A DNA stretch of 64,000 nucleotides from Agapetus fuscipes (GCA_951799405.1 OX637363.1:6572001-6636000); one strand, 5' to 3'. Shown: positions 51,457 through 61,986, numbered from the stretch's first letter. Numbers and translations are program-made. Notes: generated by a model from the sequence alone, not told the origin.

Positions 51457-54400
51457 ATGACTTCAGAACGCGAAAAACGAGCATTTCAACGACGTAAGGA
51501 GCGCCTCCAGAATGAGATAGAGACGTACTTGGAACGGGCACAATGCATTTTCGATACCATTAATTCAATTCATTTGGGAGAAATTTATTTGCGTAAATTT
51601 AAAGTGCACGCGGCAGGCATTGACAACTGGCGTAAAGAGTTTTTATTACTGGTGAAAGAAAAAAATGATTTAATTGCAGAAAGTGAGGAAGATGAAGCAA
51701 CAGATAATAATATTATTCTGTCATTTGAAGACTTATACGCTGAAATTAAATATACTTACGAGAATTTAAAAGACACAACAAAATCCTCAAGTGCAAATGA
51801 TATTCCTTTAAAAAGGAGCATCCAACTACCACGATTAGAGCTGTGTGCCTTCAACGGAGATGTAAACAATTGGCCGGTGTTTTATGAAAATTTTAAATCT
51901 ATGGTCCATGAGAATGACAGTCTAACGGAAGGTGAAAAGATTCAATATTTAGTTGGAAAACTGGTAGGAAAAGCTCAAAGCATTTGCCAAGGTTTATTGC
52001 CAACTGCTCAAAATTATACAATTTTGTGGAATTCGTTGGTCAAGAAATACAACGATAAGCGCGTTCTGGCAACAACTTATCTAGAGAAATTGTTGAATAT
52101 TCCTGCAGTAAAGGAACCATCTGCCTCAAACTTGGAGGACTTTATTGATCTATTTTCGGGTTTGACTGCTGCAATCAAACAGTTGAACATAGAGAATCTA
52201 GAAGACTTTATATTCATACACATTGCGTGTAGGAAACTCGACATGGATACAATTAAGGCTTTTGAAGTTTCTATACAAGATTCTTCAGACTCAGTAGATT
52301 CAACAATTTTTGTGGAATTCATTAGAAATTACTCGCGAATACTACAGCGCGCAAACGGAAGTAGAAGCAGTAAAATTAACAATCAAATTAACGCGATGCC
52401 GCGCAAGCCCTCAGCTTCCCAGAAAAACGTTAGGGCATTTGTGACAGTTAATACTGACAAATGTTTGTTGTGCGGAGACAACAACCATTCAAAGTTGTAC
52501 CAGTGTCCGAAATACACTATCCTGGACGCTCGGGAAAGGTACAATTTTATAAAATCAAAGAAATTATGTGTCAATTGTCTAAGTACGATGCATAATCTCA
52601 AGAATTGTAAATCAAAGGGAAGATGCAGCGTTTGTAATCGATCCCACCATACTAGCCTGCATTTCAACTTGAATTTGCAAGCCGCGGCCGAAGAAAAGGC
52701 GGAGCCCTTAGCGCTTTGTGCTATGGGCCCTAATTCTAGTGAGGTAGAATCTACGGTTTTACTAGGAACTGTTTGTTGTGTAATCTTAGACAAGCGGGGT
52801 CAAAGACACACTATTCGCGCTTTATTAGACAGTGCTTCACAGAGAGACATAATAACGGCCTCCTGTTGTCGAGAACTTCATCTTGATGTAAAGACGACGC
52901 GAGACAAAGTTGTTTCAGGAATAGGGGATATTGTCAACCCTATCAAGGGAGTGACAACAATTACCCTTCTTTCGAGAGTTGAGAAATCGGTCAATTTTAA
53001 ACTATCGCCTTTGGTGGTTAATCAAATAACTGATAAAATACCCGTCGCCAACATTAATATTGAAAATTTAGAATATTTAAAATCATTACGTTTGGCTGAT
53101 GAAAAATATTTTATTCCCGGAAAAATTGACATGATTCTGGGTGCAGATGTATTCTCCCGTGTGATAAAACACAACACTATCTCACGAAATTTAGGCGAGC
53201 CAGTTGCACTGGATACCCTATTTGGGTATGTGGTACTAGGGGAAGTTCCAGTGCTACCGTTAATCAAAACAGATTATAGTTTCTTTTCAGCAATTGAAAT
53301 TGAAATGAAAAAATTCTTGGAGTTGGAGGACGTACCGGACGTCTCCACTCCGCAAATCGAGGTGCTGGTATGTGAAGAGAAATATACCAACACCACCACG
53401 AGAGACAAGACTGGTAGATTTTCCGTAATGCTGCCTTTCAAGACCGATCCGGGGCAGCTCGGTGACTCTCAGAGAGCGGCAGAGCGGAGATTTTACGCGT
53501 TGGAAAGGAAACTGCTTTCAAACTCTTCTGTAAAATTGGAATACGACCTTATTTTCAAAAATTATATACAAGAAGGGTATTTAAATCCTGTAAATATAAA
53601 TTCGGATCAATGCTTGAGCTTGCAATACATAGCACCGCATCATGCAGTGATACGTGAAAATAAATCCACAACTAAGGTTCGCGCAGTAATAGATGCTAGT
53701 ATGAAAACTACATCAGGATTATCGCTGAATGATGTTCTACATACGGGTAGAAATCTTCAAAATGATCTATTTAAAATAATATTACACTTTCGCTTGTTTC
53801 CAGTTGCTCTAAGCGCTGACATACGTAAAATGTATATGCAAATTCTGGTAAATAAAGAGCATAGATGCTATCAGAGAGTTTTATATCGGTTTGATAAAAA
53901 TGATCCACTTCAGCTTTTTGAATTTACACGCGTACCATTTGGCTTAAAGTGCAGCCCATACCTTGCAATGCGTACCGTTCGTCGTTTAATTGATGATGAG
54001 CGAACACGTTTTCCATTAGCGGCACTTGTAGCAGAGAGAGATATTTACATGGATGATTTGGTTTCTAGCTGTTTAAATGGTGAAGAGGCTATCGCACTTT
54101 CAAACCAATTGATTGAATTATTTCTTGCGGGCGGTTTTGAATTGGTGAAGTTCTCGAGTAATTCACCATCAGTCATGGGAGGCATTCCCTCAGCTTGTCG
54201 CATTTCTGAAGCTGTGGAGTTCAGTTCAGAAGATCAATGTACCATCCTTGGTTTGCATTGGTTGCCTGGAAAGGATGTTTTTACCTTTAGTGTCACTAAC
54301 AAATTTCGTAAATGTACAAAACGAAATATTCTGTCGACAATTGCGCGCTTCTGGGATTTGATGGGGTTTGTCGCACCCGTGATTGTGACAGCTAAATTAA

Positions 54401-56595
54401 TGATTAAATTTCTCTGGGAACATAAAATCGATTGGGACGATTGTCCTCCTCAGAGTATAATTTCAACTTGGGAAAATTATGAATCGGAACTCCCACTCCT
54501 TCAAAGTATTCAGCTGCCACGGCATACAGGTGTAACGCAGGAGTCGATTATATCCCTATTGGGATTCGCGGACGCAAGTGAGAGAGCATATGGAGCGGTG
54601 ATATATATTCATGTATATAATCCTCCAAGTAAACGCGGAGAAATAAGTTTAGCTTGTGCAAAGTCGCGAGTAGCTCCAAGTCGTACAATATCTTTAGCAA
54701 GACTTGAATTATCGGGAATATTGATATTGTCAAAATTAATGCGTGTAGTCATTGATACATATTCAACTCGCTGCCAAATTAATAATGTATACGCCTTTTC
54801 TGATAGTACAGTGGCACTCGCTTGGGTTCATTCACACCCATCCCGCTGGCAGACTTTCATCGCGAATAGAGTAACTATAATTCAGGATAATATACCTCCA
54901 AGTCAGTTTTATCATATTGCCGGGAAAGACAATCCCGCGGATTGTCTCTCACGCGGCCTAACTCCCGCACAATTAATTGACCACCCGCTCTGGTTTAAAG
55001 GCCCTGCCTTCGCGCGCTCACCGATTGAAGAATGGAATTTTTGTAAATTTGATCCAAATACTATTGAAAACCCGCCGGAACAAAAAATAAAAGTTATGAC
55101 TGTAATGGATAACTTACCCAAGCAACCAACTTTATTAGGTTCACTCGCTGAACGAATCTCTTCCTGGAGTAAATTGTTAAGAGTTGTTATTTACATACTT
55201 CGTTTTATAAAAAGATTGTCATCAAAATTTGAAGTCTCTCACCTACGGTTTGCAGAAATCGTAGTTATAAAAGACTTACAAAATCATCATTTTTCGAACG
55301 AAATTAAAAACGCGAAAGCCGGTAAAGTCTTATCTCCTGCATTTCGTAAGCTTAATGCCTTTATCGACGCCGATGGGTTGTTACGAGTAGGAGGGAGACT
55401 TGTAAACGCTGACTTAGCTTATGACAGTAAACATCCAATACTTTTACCAGGTCGCGGTCATATTTTGAATTTAATCATTGATTACTATCATAGAAAATTC
55501 TTGCATTCCGGACCTCAGTTACTGATGTCCCTTTTGCGACAAAATTTCTGGATTTTGTCGGCTAGAAATATTGTGCGTAAACGCGTCCAATTATGTAATA
55601 CTTGTTATAAGGTTAATCCAAAATCACGCTTCCCCCTCATGGGGGATTTACCTGCCTGTCGGGTAAATGAAGGTAAGGCATTTTTCCACTGTGGCATAGA
55701 CTACGCGGGCCCCTTAAGTGTGATTCCTTATAGAAAAAGAGGTGTGCACAAAATTAAAGCATACATTTGTGTGTTTGTGTGCTTAATCACGAAAGCGGTT
55801 CATATCGAACTCGCATCAGATCTAAGCACGGAAACATTTATTAACGCTCTTAAGCGATTTTTGTCGCGACGCGGGCCGGTAAAAATAATGTACTCAGACT
55901 GTGGGACAAACTTCATTGGTGCAAAATCTCACCTCGATGCTCTCTATGGTCTCCTGGAGTCTGAAGATTTTCAAAATAAGTTCGACAGGGAACTAAGAGA
56001 CCATCGGATAGATTGGAAGTTCAATCCCCCATCCGCCCCGCATTTCGGTGGAATTTGGGAGAGTAACGTGCGGAGTATCAAACTCCATCTGAATCGAGTA
56101 ATTGGTAAACAATTATTGACATTCGAGGAAATGTCTACAGTACTTGCGCAAATTGAAGCAATTTTAAACTCCAGACCGCTTTCATGTTTGAGTGCCGATC
56201 CATCCGAACCTATTGCTCTAACCCCCGCACATTTTCTCACATTGACTCCTCTAAAGTCACTTCCGGCGACAGATACCTCCTCTAGAGACATTAGTTTACT
56301 GTCTCGTAAACAGTATGTGGACCATTTAGTTCAGTCTTTCTGGAAACGGTGGAAGGTGGAGTACCTTCACACTCTCCAAACGCGTCAGAAATGGAACACG
56401 GAAACAGAGCCAATCAAGATTGGATCTGTTGTCTTGTTAAAAACTGAAGGTAGTGCACCTCTTAATTGGCCACTAGGAGTTATTGAGGATGTCTTTCCGG
56501 GAGCGGACGGTATAGCTAGAGTAGTTAATGTCCGGACGAAAACTGGAACTTATAGGCGTCCAGTTGTCAAGGTTTGTCCGTTGCCAAATCAATAA
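51457..56595 (+). CDS. BEL/Pao Gag-Pol polyprotein
   Basis: The intact 1,712-residue frame encodes the protein that copies and integrates the element. The Gag region comes first; residues about 125-190 (LPRLELCAFNGDVNNWPVFY) match the Gag-like domain of Pao elements (DUF1759). Cys/His knuckles start at C336 (CLLCGDNNH) and continue with CVNCLSTMHNLKNC and CSVCNRSHH. An aspartic protease-like domain has DSASQ at 458-462 (DUF1758 type). The reverse transcriptase has VPFGLKCSPYL near 826 and the catalytic YMDD at 864-867. An RNase H-like part has FADAS (D1039) and SDSTVALAW. The integrase has H1345/H1350 and C1380/C1383 as zinc ligands, then acidic residues D1415, D1481 and E1535. The C-terminal DUF5641-like domain includes FWKRWKVEYLHTLQTRQKW. 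The 445-bp leader precedes ATG 51457. Domain limits are by eye. Confidence 0.95.
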   Translation: MTSEREKRAFQRRKERLQNEIETYLERAQCIFDTINSIHLGEIYLRKFKVHAAGIDNWRKEFLLLVKEKNDLIAESEEDEATDNNIILSFEDLYAEIKYTYENLKDTTKSSSANDIPLKRSIQLPRLELCAFNGDVNNWPVFYENFKSMVHENDSLTEGEKIQYLVGKLVGKAQSICQGLLPTAQNYTILWNSLVKKYNDKRVLATTYLEKLLNIPAVKEPSASNLEDFIDLFSGLTAAIKQLNIENLEDFIFIHIACRKLDMDTIKAFEVSIQDSSDSVDSTIFVEFIRNYSRILQRANGSRSSKINNQINAMPRKPSASQKNVRAFVTVNTDKCLLCGDNNHSKLYQCPKYTILDARERYNFIKSKKLCVNCLSTMHNLKNCKSKGRCSVCNRSHHTSLHFNLNLQAAAEEKAEPLALCAMGPNSSEVESTVLLGTVCCVILDKRGQRHTIRALLDSASQRDIITASCCRELHLDVKTTRDKVVSGIGDIVNPIKGVTTITLLSRVEKSVNFKLSPLVVNQITDKIPVANINIENLEYLKSLRLADEKYFIPGKIDMILGADVFSRVIKHNTISRNLGEPVALDTLFGYVVLGEVPVLPLIKTDYSFFSAIEIEMKKFLELEDVPDVSTPQIEVLVCEEKYTNTTTRDKTGRFSVMLPFKTDPGQLGDSQRAAERRFYALERKLLSNSSVKLEYDLIFKNYIQEGYLNPVNINSDQCLSLQYIAPHHAVIRENKSTTKVRAVIDASMKTTSGLSLNDVLHTGRNLQNDLFKIILHFRLFPVALSADIRKMYMQILVNKEHRCYQRVLYRFDKNDPLQLFEFTRVPFGLKCSPYLAMRTVRRLIDDERTRFPLAALVAERDIYMDDLVSSCLNGEEAIALSNQLIELFLAGGFELVKFSSNSPSVMGGIPSACRISEAVEFSSEDQCTILGLHWLPGKDVFTFSVTNKFRKCTKRNILSTIARFWDLMGFVAPVIVTAKLMIKFLWEHKIDWDDCPPQSIISTWENYESELPLLQSIQLPRHTGVTQESIISLLGFADASERAYGAVIYIHVYNPPSKRGEISLACAKSRVAPSRTISLARLELSGILILSKLMRVVIDTYSTRCQINNVYAFSDSTVALAWVHSHPSRWQTFIANRVTIIQDNIPPSQFYHIAGKDNPADCLSRGLTPAQLIDHPLWFKGPAFARSPIEEWNFCKFDPNTIENPPEQKIKVMTVMDNLPKQPTLLGSLAERISSWSKLLRVVIYILRFIKRLSSKFEVSHLRFAEIVVIKDLQNHHFSNEIKNAKAGKVLSPAFRKLNAFIDADGLLRVGGRLVNADLAYDSKHPILLPGRGHILNLIIDYYHRKFLHSGPQLLMSLLRQNFWILSARNIVRKRVQLCNTCYKVNPKSRFPLMGDLPACRVNEGKAFFHCGIDYAGPLSVIPYRKRGVHKIKAYICVFVCLITKAVHIELASDLSTETFINALKRFLSRRGPVKIMYSDCGTNFIGAKSHLDALYGLLESEDFQNKFDRELRDHRIDWKFNPPSAPHFGGIWESNVRSIKLHLNRVIGKQLLTFEEMSTVLAQIEAILNSRPLSCLSADPSEPIALTPAHFLTLTPLKSLPATDTSSRDISLLSRKQYVDHLVQSFWKRWKVEYLHTLQTRQKWNTETEPIKIGSVVLLKTEGSAPLNWPLGVIEDVFPGADGIARVVNVRTKTGTYRRPVVKVCPLPNQ

Positions 56596-56706
56596 CATTA
56601 CAAAATAATATACAGTCCACTCGCTAAATTAAGTAGATTTAAGTTATAATAATAAACAAATAAATAAATAAATCATTGTTTTGAAAGGACTACGTCCTCT
56701 CAAGCT

Positions 56707-56712
56707 GGGGGG
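56707..56712 (+). other. polypurine tract
   Basis: GGGGGG two bases before the 3' LTR, the expected place for plus-strand priming. Confidence 0.65.
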
Positions 56713-56714
56713 CA

Positions 56715-57119
56715 TGTTTGGGCGAACTGTTAGGTAGGTTTGTTATGGGTAGCTGGCCATAAAATCCTTGTCCTTGTGCCTATAATCTGACCTATCCGAT
56801 TTGCCCAATCACCTGTCTCCAGCCAGTACTTCTTCATACGCGGCCTTGGATAGACGTGTCCATCGCAGTGTTCATCGCGCGCGACAGAAATAAAGGAGAA
56901 ATCACACACAAAAACGCGACCAGTGCTCCGCGAAAGAGGCATCCATTGGAGATAAGGTGAGTCCAGACTTGATTCCGTGATTCCCTCCTTTGCTCCTTTG
57001 GTTGGCTGCCTAGACAGATTTGTTGGGCAGTTCGTCCGAACGCGATAATCGAGAACCAGTAAGATTTAAAATCCTCCCCCTCGCATTACCACATGATAGC
57101 GTCAAACTTGGCGTTATCA
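56715..57119 (+). repeat. 3' LTR of BEL element
   Basis: Identical to the 5' LTR by eye except T at 57102. Confidence 0.95.
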
Positions 57120-57556
57120 CCTGCCCTTCATTACTCTTCTTTCAAATTCACCGGTCATTCTTCCATCTTTTTCAAACATACTTCCCAGGTATACAAACTC
57201 ATTTACGACATCAACATTCATTCCATTAATTTTAAATTCATAATTCATACTTTCATCATCTCTTTCAAAAATCAATACTTTCGTCTTACTTGCATTCAAC
57301 TTCAGATGGTTACCTAACAAAGCTTCATTCAATCTAGAGAGCATTGTTTGCAATTCTACTGCTGAATCAGAAACAAGAACTGCATCATCTGCATACAGTA
57401 AAACACTCACTTTGCTCTCTCCTATCGTCAATCCACAATCATTAAGTCGAGCATCTCTAACACACTTGTCCATGACTATGTTAAATAGCCATGGACTCAT
57501 CACACATCCTTGCCTCACACCCTTATAAACTTCATAATTGCATAAAACTTGCATAA
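57120..57556 (-). pseudogene. LINE-A, upstream RT part
   Basis: The minus strand codes the reverse transcriptase core. GVRQGCVMSPWLFNIVMDK is followed by LLYADDAVLVS with the catalytic YADD (57395-57384) and later FVYLGSMFEKDGRM. Its frame continues into 50606 when BEL and one CCTGC copy are left out of account, so this and 49704-50606 are one LINE. It is cut upstream by a C-SINE. The first 57120-57124 bases are the BEL target duplication. Confidence 0.85.
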
Positions 57557-57866
57557 ACGCAACTAAACTGCATGTGTAATGCAACTGCAAGCTACCACGT
57601 TTTTAGCACCAAGTCAGTATCAAGTAAAGTAATAAAGCATGTGGAAACTATTTATTTACTTACCTTACGCCACTTGCTCTACAAAAAGTAAGGATTATCC
57701 AGTTCCCGAGTTTTCTGGTTCTCATTTCTTAGTAAGGCTGAGTAAACCTTACTGGTACTTTTATTTTGGGGTTGAAATAATACCTAACCGAAATGGGAAA
57801 TCATTTTTTACAATATGGGTGCCCTAGCCCTCTAGCATGGAACGCAAGCATCTTTCTACTGCACTA
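57557..57866 (-). repeat. C-SINE, strongly diverged
   Basis: Plus-strand left AACGCAACTAAACTGCATGT, middle GGCTGAGTAAACCTTACTGG and GAAATGGGAAATCATTT, right ATGGAACGCAAGCATC. Many substitutions and a replaced middle segment suggest an old copy. Confidence 0.65.
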
Positions 57867-57997
57867 AATGCTTCTGAAAATCTTCCTTTCGAGAGTTGCA
57901 AAAGAGGTCTTAGCTATCTTTTGTCATAACTTTATAATGACACTTTCAACATGTTTTATTTCTCATGATTTCTTCTTCTTTAATCTTATCTATCTAA

Positions 57998-58445
57998 TCT
58001 ACTCTAAGTTGCAAAGATATGTAACATTGGGGATTCACATTATGTATATGCATTCTCACAAGCAGACACGTACTAGTTCGCACTTGCACAAATCTCAAAT
58101 GGACGTACACCCTGCAACACTTGCTGTCCTTCCCTGAAACAGAGGGTGACATTCGCAAAGTGAACCAATTTTTTACAGCATGGTTGGTCATCCGCATACC
58201 AACCTATAAGTCAAGGAACATACATACTCAACAAATTACATTTTTGAAATCAACAAATAATAATTTGTATGGGCATCAAAAACTACACAGAAAACAAATT
58301 ATAATTTAAAAAACCCTAGCTGCCAACATAACAGTTCAACCGCCATTTCTTTCTGTCCTTACATACTTTTTCCATTTCATTCAGAGTCATAACCCTCTTC
58401 AAACAAGCTTTCCTTTTATTATGACTCTGGATATTTTGGACTTCT
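57998..58445 (-). pseudogene. LINE-A 3' end with A2 repeat
   Basis: Tail (TTAGAGTAGATTAGATAGAT on the minus strand), A2 unit, 3' UTR, then the ORF end (complement of CCAACATAACAGTTCAACCG to TTATTATGACTCTGGATATT). Truncated at about 58445. Confidence 0.75.
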
Positions 58446-58835
58446 CTTGACGATGTGCATCCAGTTACAGTTCTGTCCGCAACTGGTCATGTGGGAACGG
58501 GGAAAAGTATCCGATTGCTGCGGAGAGGGTCCCCAATTTGCATAACAATGCCGCTGGGCCAACTGAATTTTTCATTTGAGTGAAAAAAAATCCCGAAACA
58601 AAAGACCTCAATCTGAGTGGAGAGACAAAAAAAGGCTATTTGAATATTTTATGAAATGAATACGTAATTTCGGTTTTGAGAAAAATCAGGACATGTGTGC
58701 AGGAGAATGTCGGTTATATTCAGGAGCATTTGTCCACTGAACGAAGCTTCTTTCAGTGCGCTTATATCGAAAATAGCAAACTTGATTGCTTTCTTCCTTA
58801 ATTTTTTGTGTCCGCAATGCGTGGTATCTCGAATA
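58446..58835. other. no gene seen
   Basis: Unique sequence. CTGCGGAGAGGGTCCCC and neighbours match nothing recognised. Confidence 0.35.
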
Positions 58836-59013
58836 AGAGCCCGTTCCCAATTGTCGGGTGTCGGATCCGTATATTCATCGAAGGTTCCAGTTGCAGGGCA
58901 TTTCGGACAAAATCGGTTTCCGACAAGTGTGAATAGCTCCATACATAATGTTCTGCCACTGGAACTTCGGATTAATATACGGATCCGACACCCGACAAGT
59001 GGGAACAGGCTCT
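58836..59013. mobile_element. MITE with about 60-bp inverted repeats
   Basis: AGAGCCCGTTCCCAATTGTC and the complement of GACAAGTGGGAACAGGCTCT continue through GGGTGTCGGATCCGTATATT. Total 178 bp. Confidence 0.75.
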
Positions 59014-59240
59014 AACAAGCGGCAGCCATTCCATGAACTCAGCACGTCAATTGGCATTAGCCAGGTTGCTAAGGAAAAGGCAAGCAATTAGTATTTAACT
59101 AATTTCTTTATGGCATTTTCAATAAAGTTGTAAGATTTATTCGCCGAGAGTAGTTATAAATTCAATTTGTGCTGGATCCATTGTCGTTTGCTTGAAACGG
59201 GTTCGCCAGGATGCACTTTTATCATTTCATCTATCAAGAC

Positions 59241-60117
59241 TGGTCCGTAGTCCAGTGGCAACACTGCGGACTCGTAAATGGAAGGTTGTGGGTTCGGATC
59301 CAAGCGGAGCACAAAACATATTGTTATGTTTATATTAAAAGGTACCTTCTGATGTACCTACAGGATACTTACTCCGGCTAGCTATCATCAGCATCACTCT
59401 CAGGGCGTGGGGTTCTTTCCTTGAGTTGCTTACTTGTATTTTGGGAAGGGTTGTATAAATTATAGATAAGTTTAACATGAAAAAATAAGGGTTTATTCAC
59501 TTTAGTAATATGGAGAAAAAGGGGAAATAAGGGAATGGCCCGACCTGCACCTCGTCACTAAAACACTCCCTACTCTGTTGACTGGAGTTCCGAACTGAAG
59601 GCCTGGGGCAGCGCCCCAGGCTAGCGGCGGCTCACGAGGCGGACGCCTCCACACGTTGGAGCCTTTGGGAGGGCGCTCCTATGCACTATGTCTCCTATGC
59701 CTCTGGTCCACAAGGCGGGTGCTTTGCTGGCAGGAAATCCTAGTAGATGGGGAGGAGGGAGCTCCATGGTAATGCCCCCTCTTGCACCGCTTGGTGTTTG
59801 GTCGCCGACGTCTGACTCTTTTCACCTCTTGCCGAGAACTCATGAGCGACGGCCCGATAATTCGCACGGCGCAGTTCGGCCGCTTCCGTGACCGTTCGGC
59901 TCCGTTCGGCCCACAAAACACACTGTACACTTCGAGATTGTTCTTTCTATGTTATTGTAAAATAACTTAACAATATACCATTTATATTTTCAAATTTGCT
60001 CTTCGCAGGATTGAAAAATTCATAAACCATTACCAAACACCGGTCATTAAAAGGTGCAGCCTTACAGCAACTGGGTCTTGCTTGAGAATTAGCGCTTTGT
60101 AGCGACAACCAAGCTCG
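59241..60117 (+). repeat. B-SINE split by a solo LTR
   Basis: The head (ACTGGTCCGTAGTCCAGTGG, GGGTTCGGATCC) lies at 59241-59321. The body resumes at 59973 (ATATACCATTTATATTTTCA) and ends ACCAAGCTCGTAAAA, where a C-SINE starts. Same B-C junction as at 8482. Confidence 0.8.
59322..59972. mobile_element. 651-bp solo LTR
   Basis: Starts TGTTATGTTTATATTA, ends AATAACTTAACA, and is flanked by ATAT at 59318-59321 and 59973-59976. It lies within a B-SINE whose sequence is otherwise continuous. The middle (59575-59900) is GC-rich. TG...CA ends and a 4-bp duplication fit an LTR retrotransposon that recombined out, but the strand and family are not known. Confidence 0.65.
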
Positions 60118-60121
60118 TAAA

Positions 60122-60388
60122 ATGGTCGATAGCTCAGTTGGTAGAATGCTTGCATTCCATGCCGAGAGAAAGGGTTCGACCCCGCCAAGGGTGTCAGAAA
60201 TGATTTCCCGTTTCAGTATATATTTTAAACTCAAAATAAATACCGGAAAGGTGTATTCAGCCTTCACAAGAAATGAGAACCAGCCCCCTTACCCGTAAAA
60301 ATGAAGAGGTCCCGAATCGCTACATGCGACTCCTTCGGGGATAACGCAGGCAAGAAGTTACACTATATGTGTAGCCTAGTTGCATCAA
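60122..60388 (+). repeat. C-SINE with internal deletion, B-C dimer
   Basis: GTCGATAGCTCAGTTGGTAG, GGGTTCGACCCC, then a body lacking GGGAGCTGGGAAACCCCCAC, tail ATATGTGTAGCCTAGTTGCA. Joined to the preceding B-SINE. Confidence 0.8.
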
Positions 60389-60389
60389 T

Positions 60390-60898
60390 AATGGATGATA
60401 AGATAAGAAAATATAAAAGTGCAAATGTAAAAGGAAAAAGATCGTGGAAAGTATTGCCTTAGGGGCTGTCCATATATTACGTCATTCGCATTAAGGGGGG
60501 GGGGAGTCCGGTCTGCGGATGATGGCAAATGATGTACGAGTACCAAAAGTGACGTCGTTCTTGTAAATACCAATTTCTACAAAATATACAAAATATTATG
60601 TAAGTAATATAACATTATTAATTATTAAGATCATCCATTATTACAGCAAAAGGGGGGAGGGGGTCATTAGATAATGACTATAGGATGATTTTAAGGGGGG
60701 GGTCGAAAATCGGCCAAAATCGATGACGTAATTTATGGACGGCCCCTTATCAGACTGAAGAAATTGTTAAAATAATGAAGGAAATGTAACGGATATGAAT
60801 GTATGGATAGAGGTGTGCTAGGATAGGAAGAAATAAAAGCAACTCTACAGAGGCTCTGGCCACTCCTAGCGAAATAGCGTCAGAGTAAGAGTTGTGAA
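60390..60898 (+). pseudogene. LINE-B 3' end split by a MITE
   Basis: 60390-60461 and 60747-60898 form one LINE-B ORF end (AAAGGAAAAAGATCGTGGAA; ATGAAGGAAATGTAACGG) and 3' terminus (GCAACTCTACAGAGGCTCTG, GCCACTCCTAGCGAAATAGC). Confidence 0.65.
60462..60746. mobile_element. Harbinger-like MITE
   Basis: Ends GGGGCTGTCCATATATTACG and, inverted, GGGGCCGTCCATAAATTACG, flanked by TTA on both sides (60459-60461, 60747-60749). A 3-bp TTA duplication and G-rich ends fit PIF/Harbinger. G runs at 60496-60504 and 60649-60662. Confidence 0.75.
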
Positions 60899-61544
60899 AA
60901 ATATGTCCATTTAGAATATACTCGGATATCATGTTAGGAATCCGGACGGGGATTGGGAATCAGGATAAAGAAGAACACCGGAGAGGACTACAACTCGCAG
61001 TAATCAAAGTCGCTGTTTTTAACAAGCCATATATTGGTCAAAATTTACACGCGCCATAACACAACCTTCTTGGTCGGAGGCCGGTACAACAGAGAGAGAG
61101 AGCTTCACATACAAAAATGACAGACGAGGCAGTAACGTCTTCTTTTTCTTTTTTCTTTTTATAGCTATTGGAGCTTTCTATCTAGTTTTACAAACTGTCG
61201 GACCATATCATTTAAATTAATAATACTTTAATACTAATTTCACCGCCGCTATACGGTGAAAGTGAACTCAAACAGAAAATTAAAAGTTCGGTGGAAAAGT
61301 TTGGGCGGGTTTGTCTGTCACGAAGAAACTTCGCCTGTAACTCCTCGCGCTCTTTTGTCTTGAATTTCTTGTTCATGAAATACTTTTCTCAACTCGTGGT
61401 GAATTGAATAAAAAAATCCTAAGATATAAAGTCTGTTACCTCGATGATTCTGACAGGGAAGAATGCAAGATATTGGTTATATTTTATATTATCTTTCCTA
61501 AAACAGCGTTGGCATTGACAAAGTGGACCAAATACAGTATAGGT
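60899..61544. other. no gene seen
   Basis: AT-rich unique sequence. (GA)n at 61092-61101. Confidence 0.4.
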
Positions 61545-61547
61545 TTG

Positions 61548-61845
61548 ACCGGTCCGTAGTCTAGTGGTTAACACTTCTGGCTCGTAAATGGAAGGCTGTG
61601 GGTTTGAATCTCGTCTAAGCACAAAAAAAATGTATACTATTTATGTTTTCAAATATGCTCTTCGCTGGGTGAAAAACTCATATATACAAACCCAAAGACC
61701 AGTCACGAAAGGCCCATCCAACCTTGCAGCAACTGGGTCTTGCAAGAGAATTGGCGCTTTCTACAGCGACGACCAAGCTCGGAAAGGGCTTTTGAGGTGT
61801 GATACACACAAAAACAGCGCTCACCAAATAAATCATCCTAATAGT
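61548..61845 (+). repeat. B-SINE, full length without 5S part
   Basis: Head ACCGGTCCGTAGTCTAGTGG, a weakened B box (GGTTTGAATCTC), body, tail GTGTGATACACACAAAAACA to AAATAAATCATCCTAATAGT. Confidence 0.8.
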
Positions 61846-61921
61846 ATTATTATATCCTAAGGCCAGTAGTTGCTCCTCGATCAAATTAAGCTTTAATATT
61901 CATATAATATAATATAATAAT

Positions 61922-61986
61922 AATATTAGGATAATTTATTTGGTGAGCGCTGTTTTTGTGTGTATCACACCTCAAGAGCCCTCTGA
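61922..61986 (-). repeat. B-SINE tail fragment
   Basis: Tail only (AGGATAATTTATTTGGTGAG to CAAGAGCCCTCTG). Confidence 0.75.

Larger units (their letters stand above)
50607..57119 (+). mobile_element. full-length BEL/Pao LTR retrotransposon
   Basis: The 6,513-bp element has two 405-bp LTRs (TG...CA), a 5-bp target duplication, a leader with a primer-binding-site candidate, one open gag-pol frame of 1,712 codons, and a G-run polypurine tract. The LTRs differ at one position (C at 50994, T at 57102), so the insertion is recent. It is inserted in the RT domain of LINE-A. Nothing disabling is visible, so it may still be active; no env-like frame is present. Confidence 0.95.

Noticed and set aside
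51457..56595. endogenous retrovirus with env
   Set aside because: After the integrase and DUF5641-like end the frame stops, and no env-like frame lies before the 3' LTR. The layout is a plain BEL/Pao retrotransposon.
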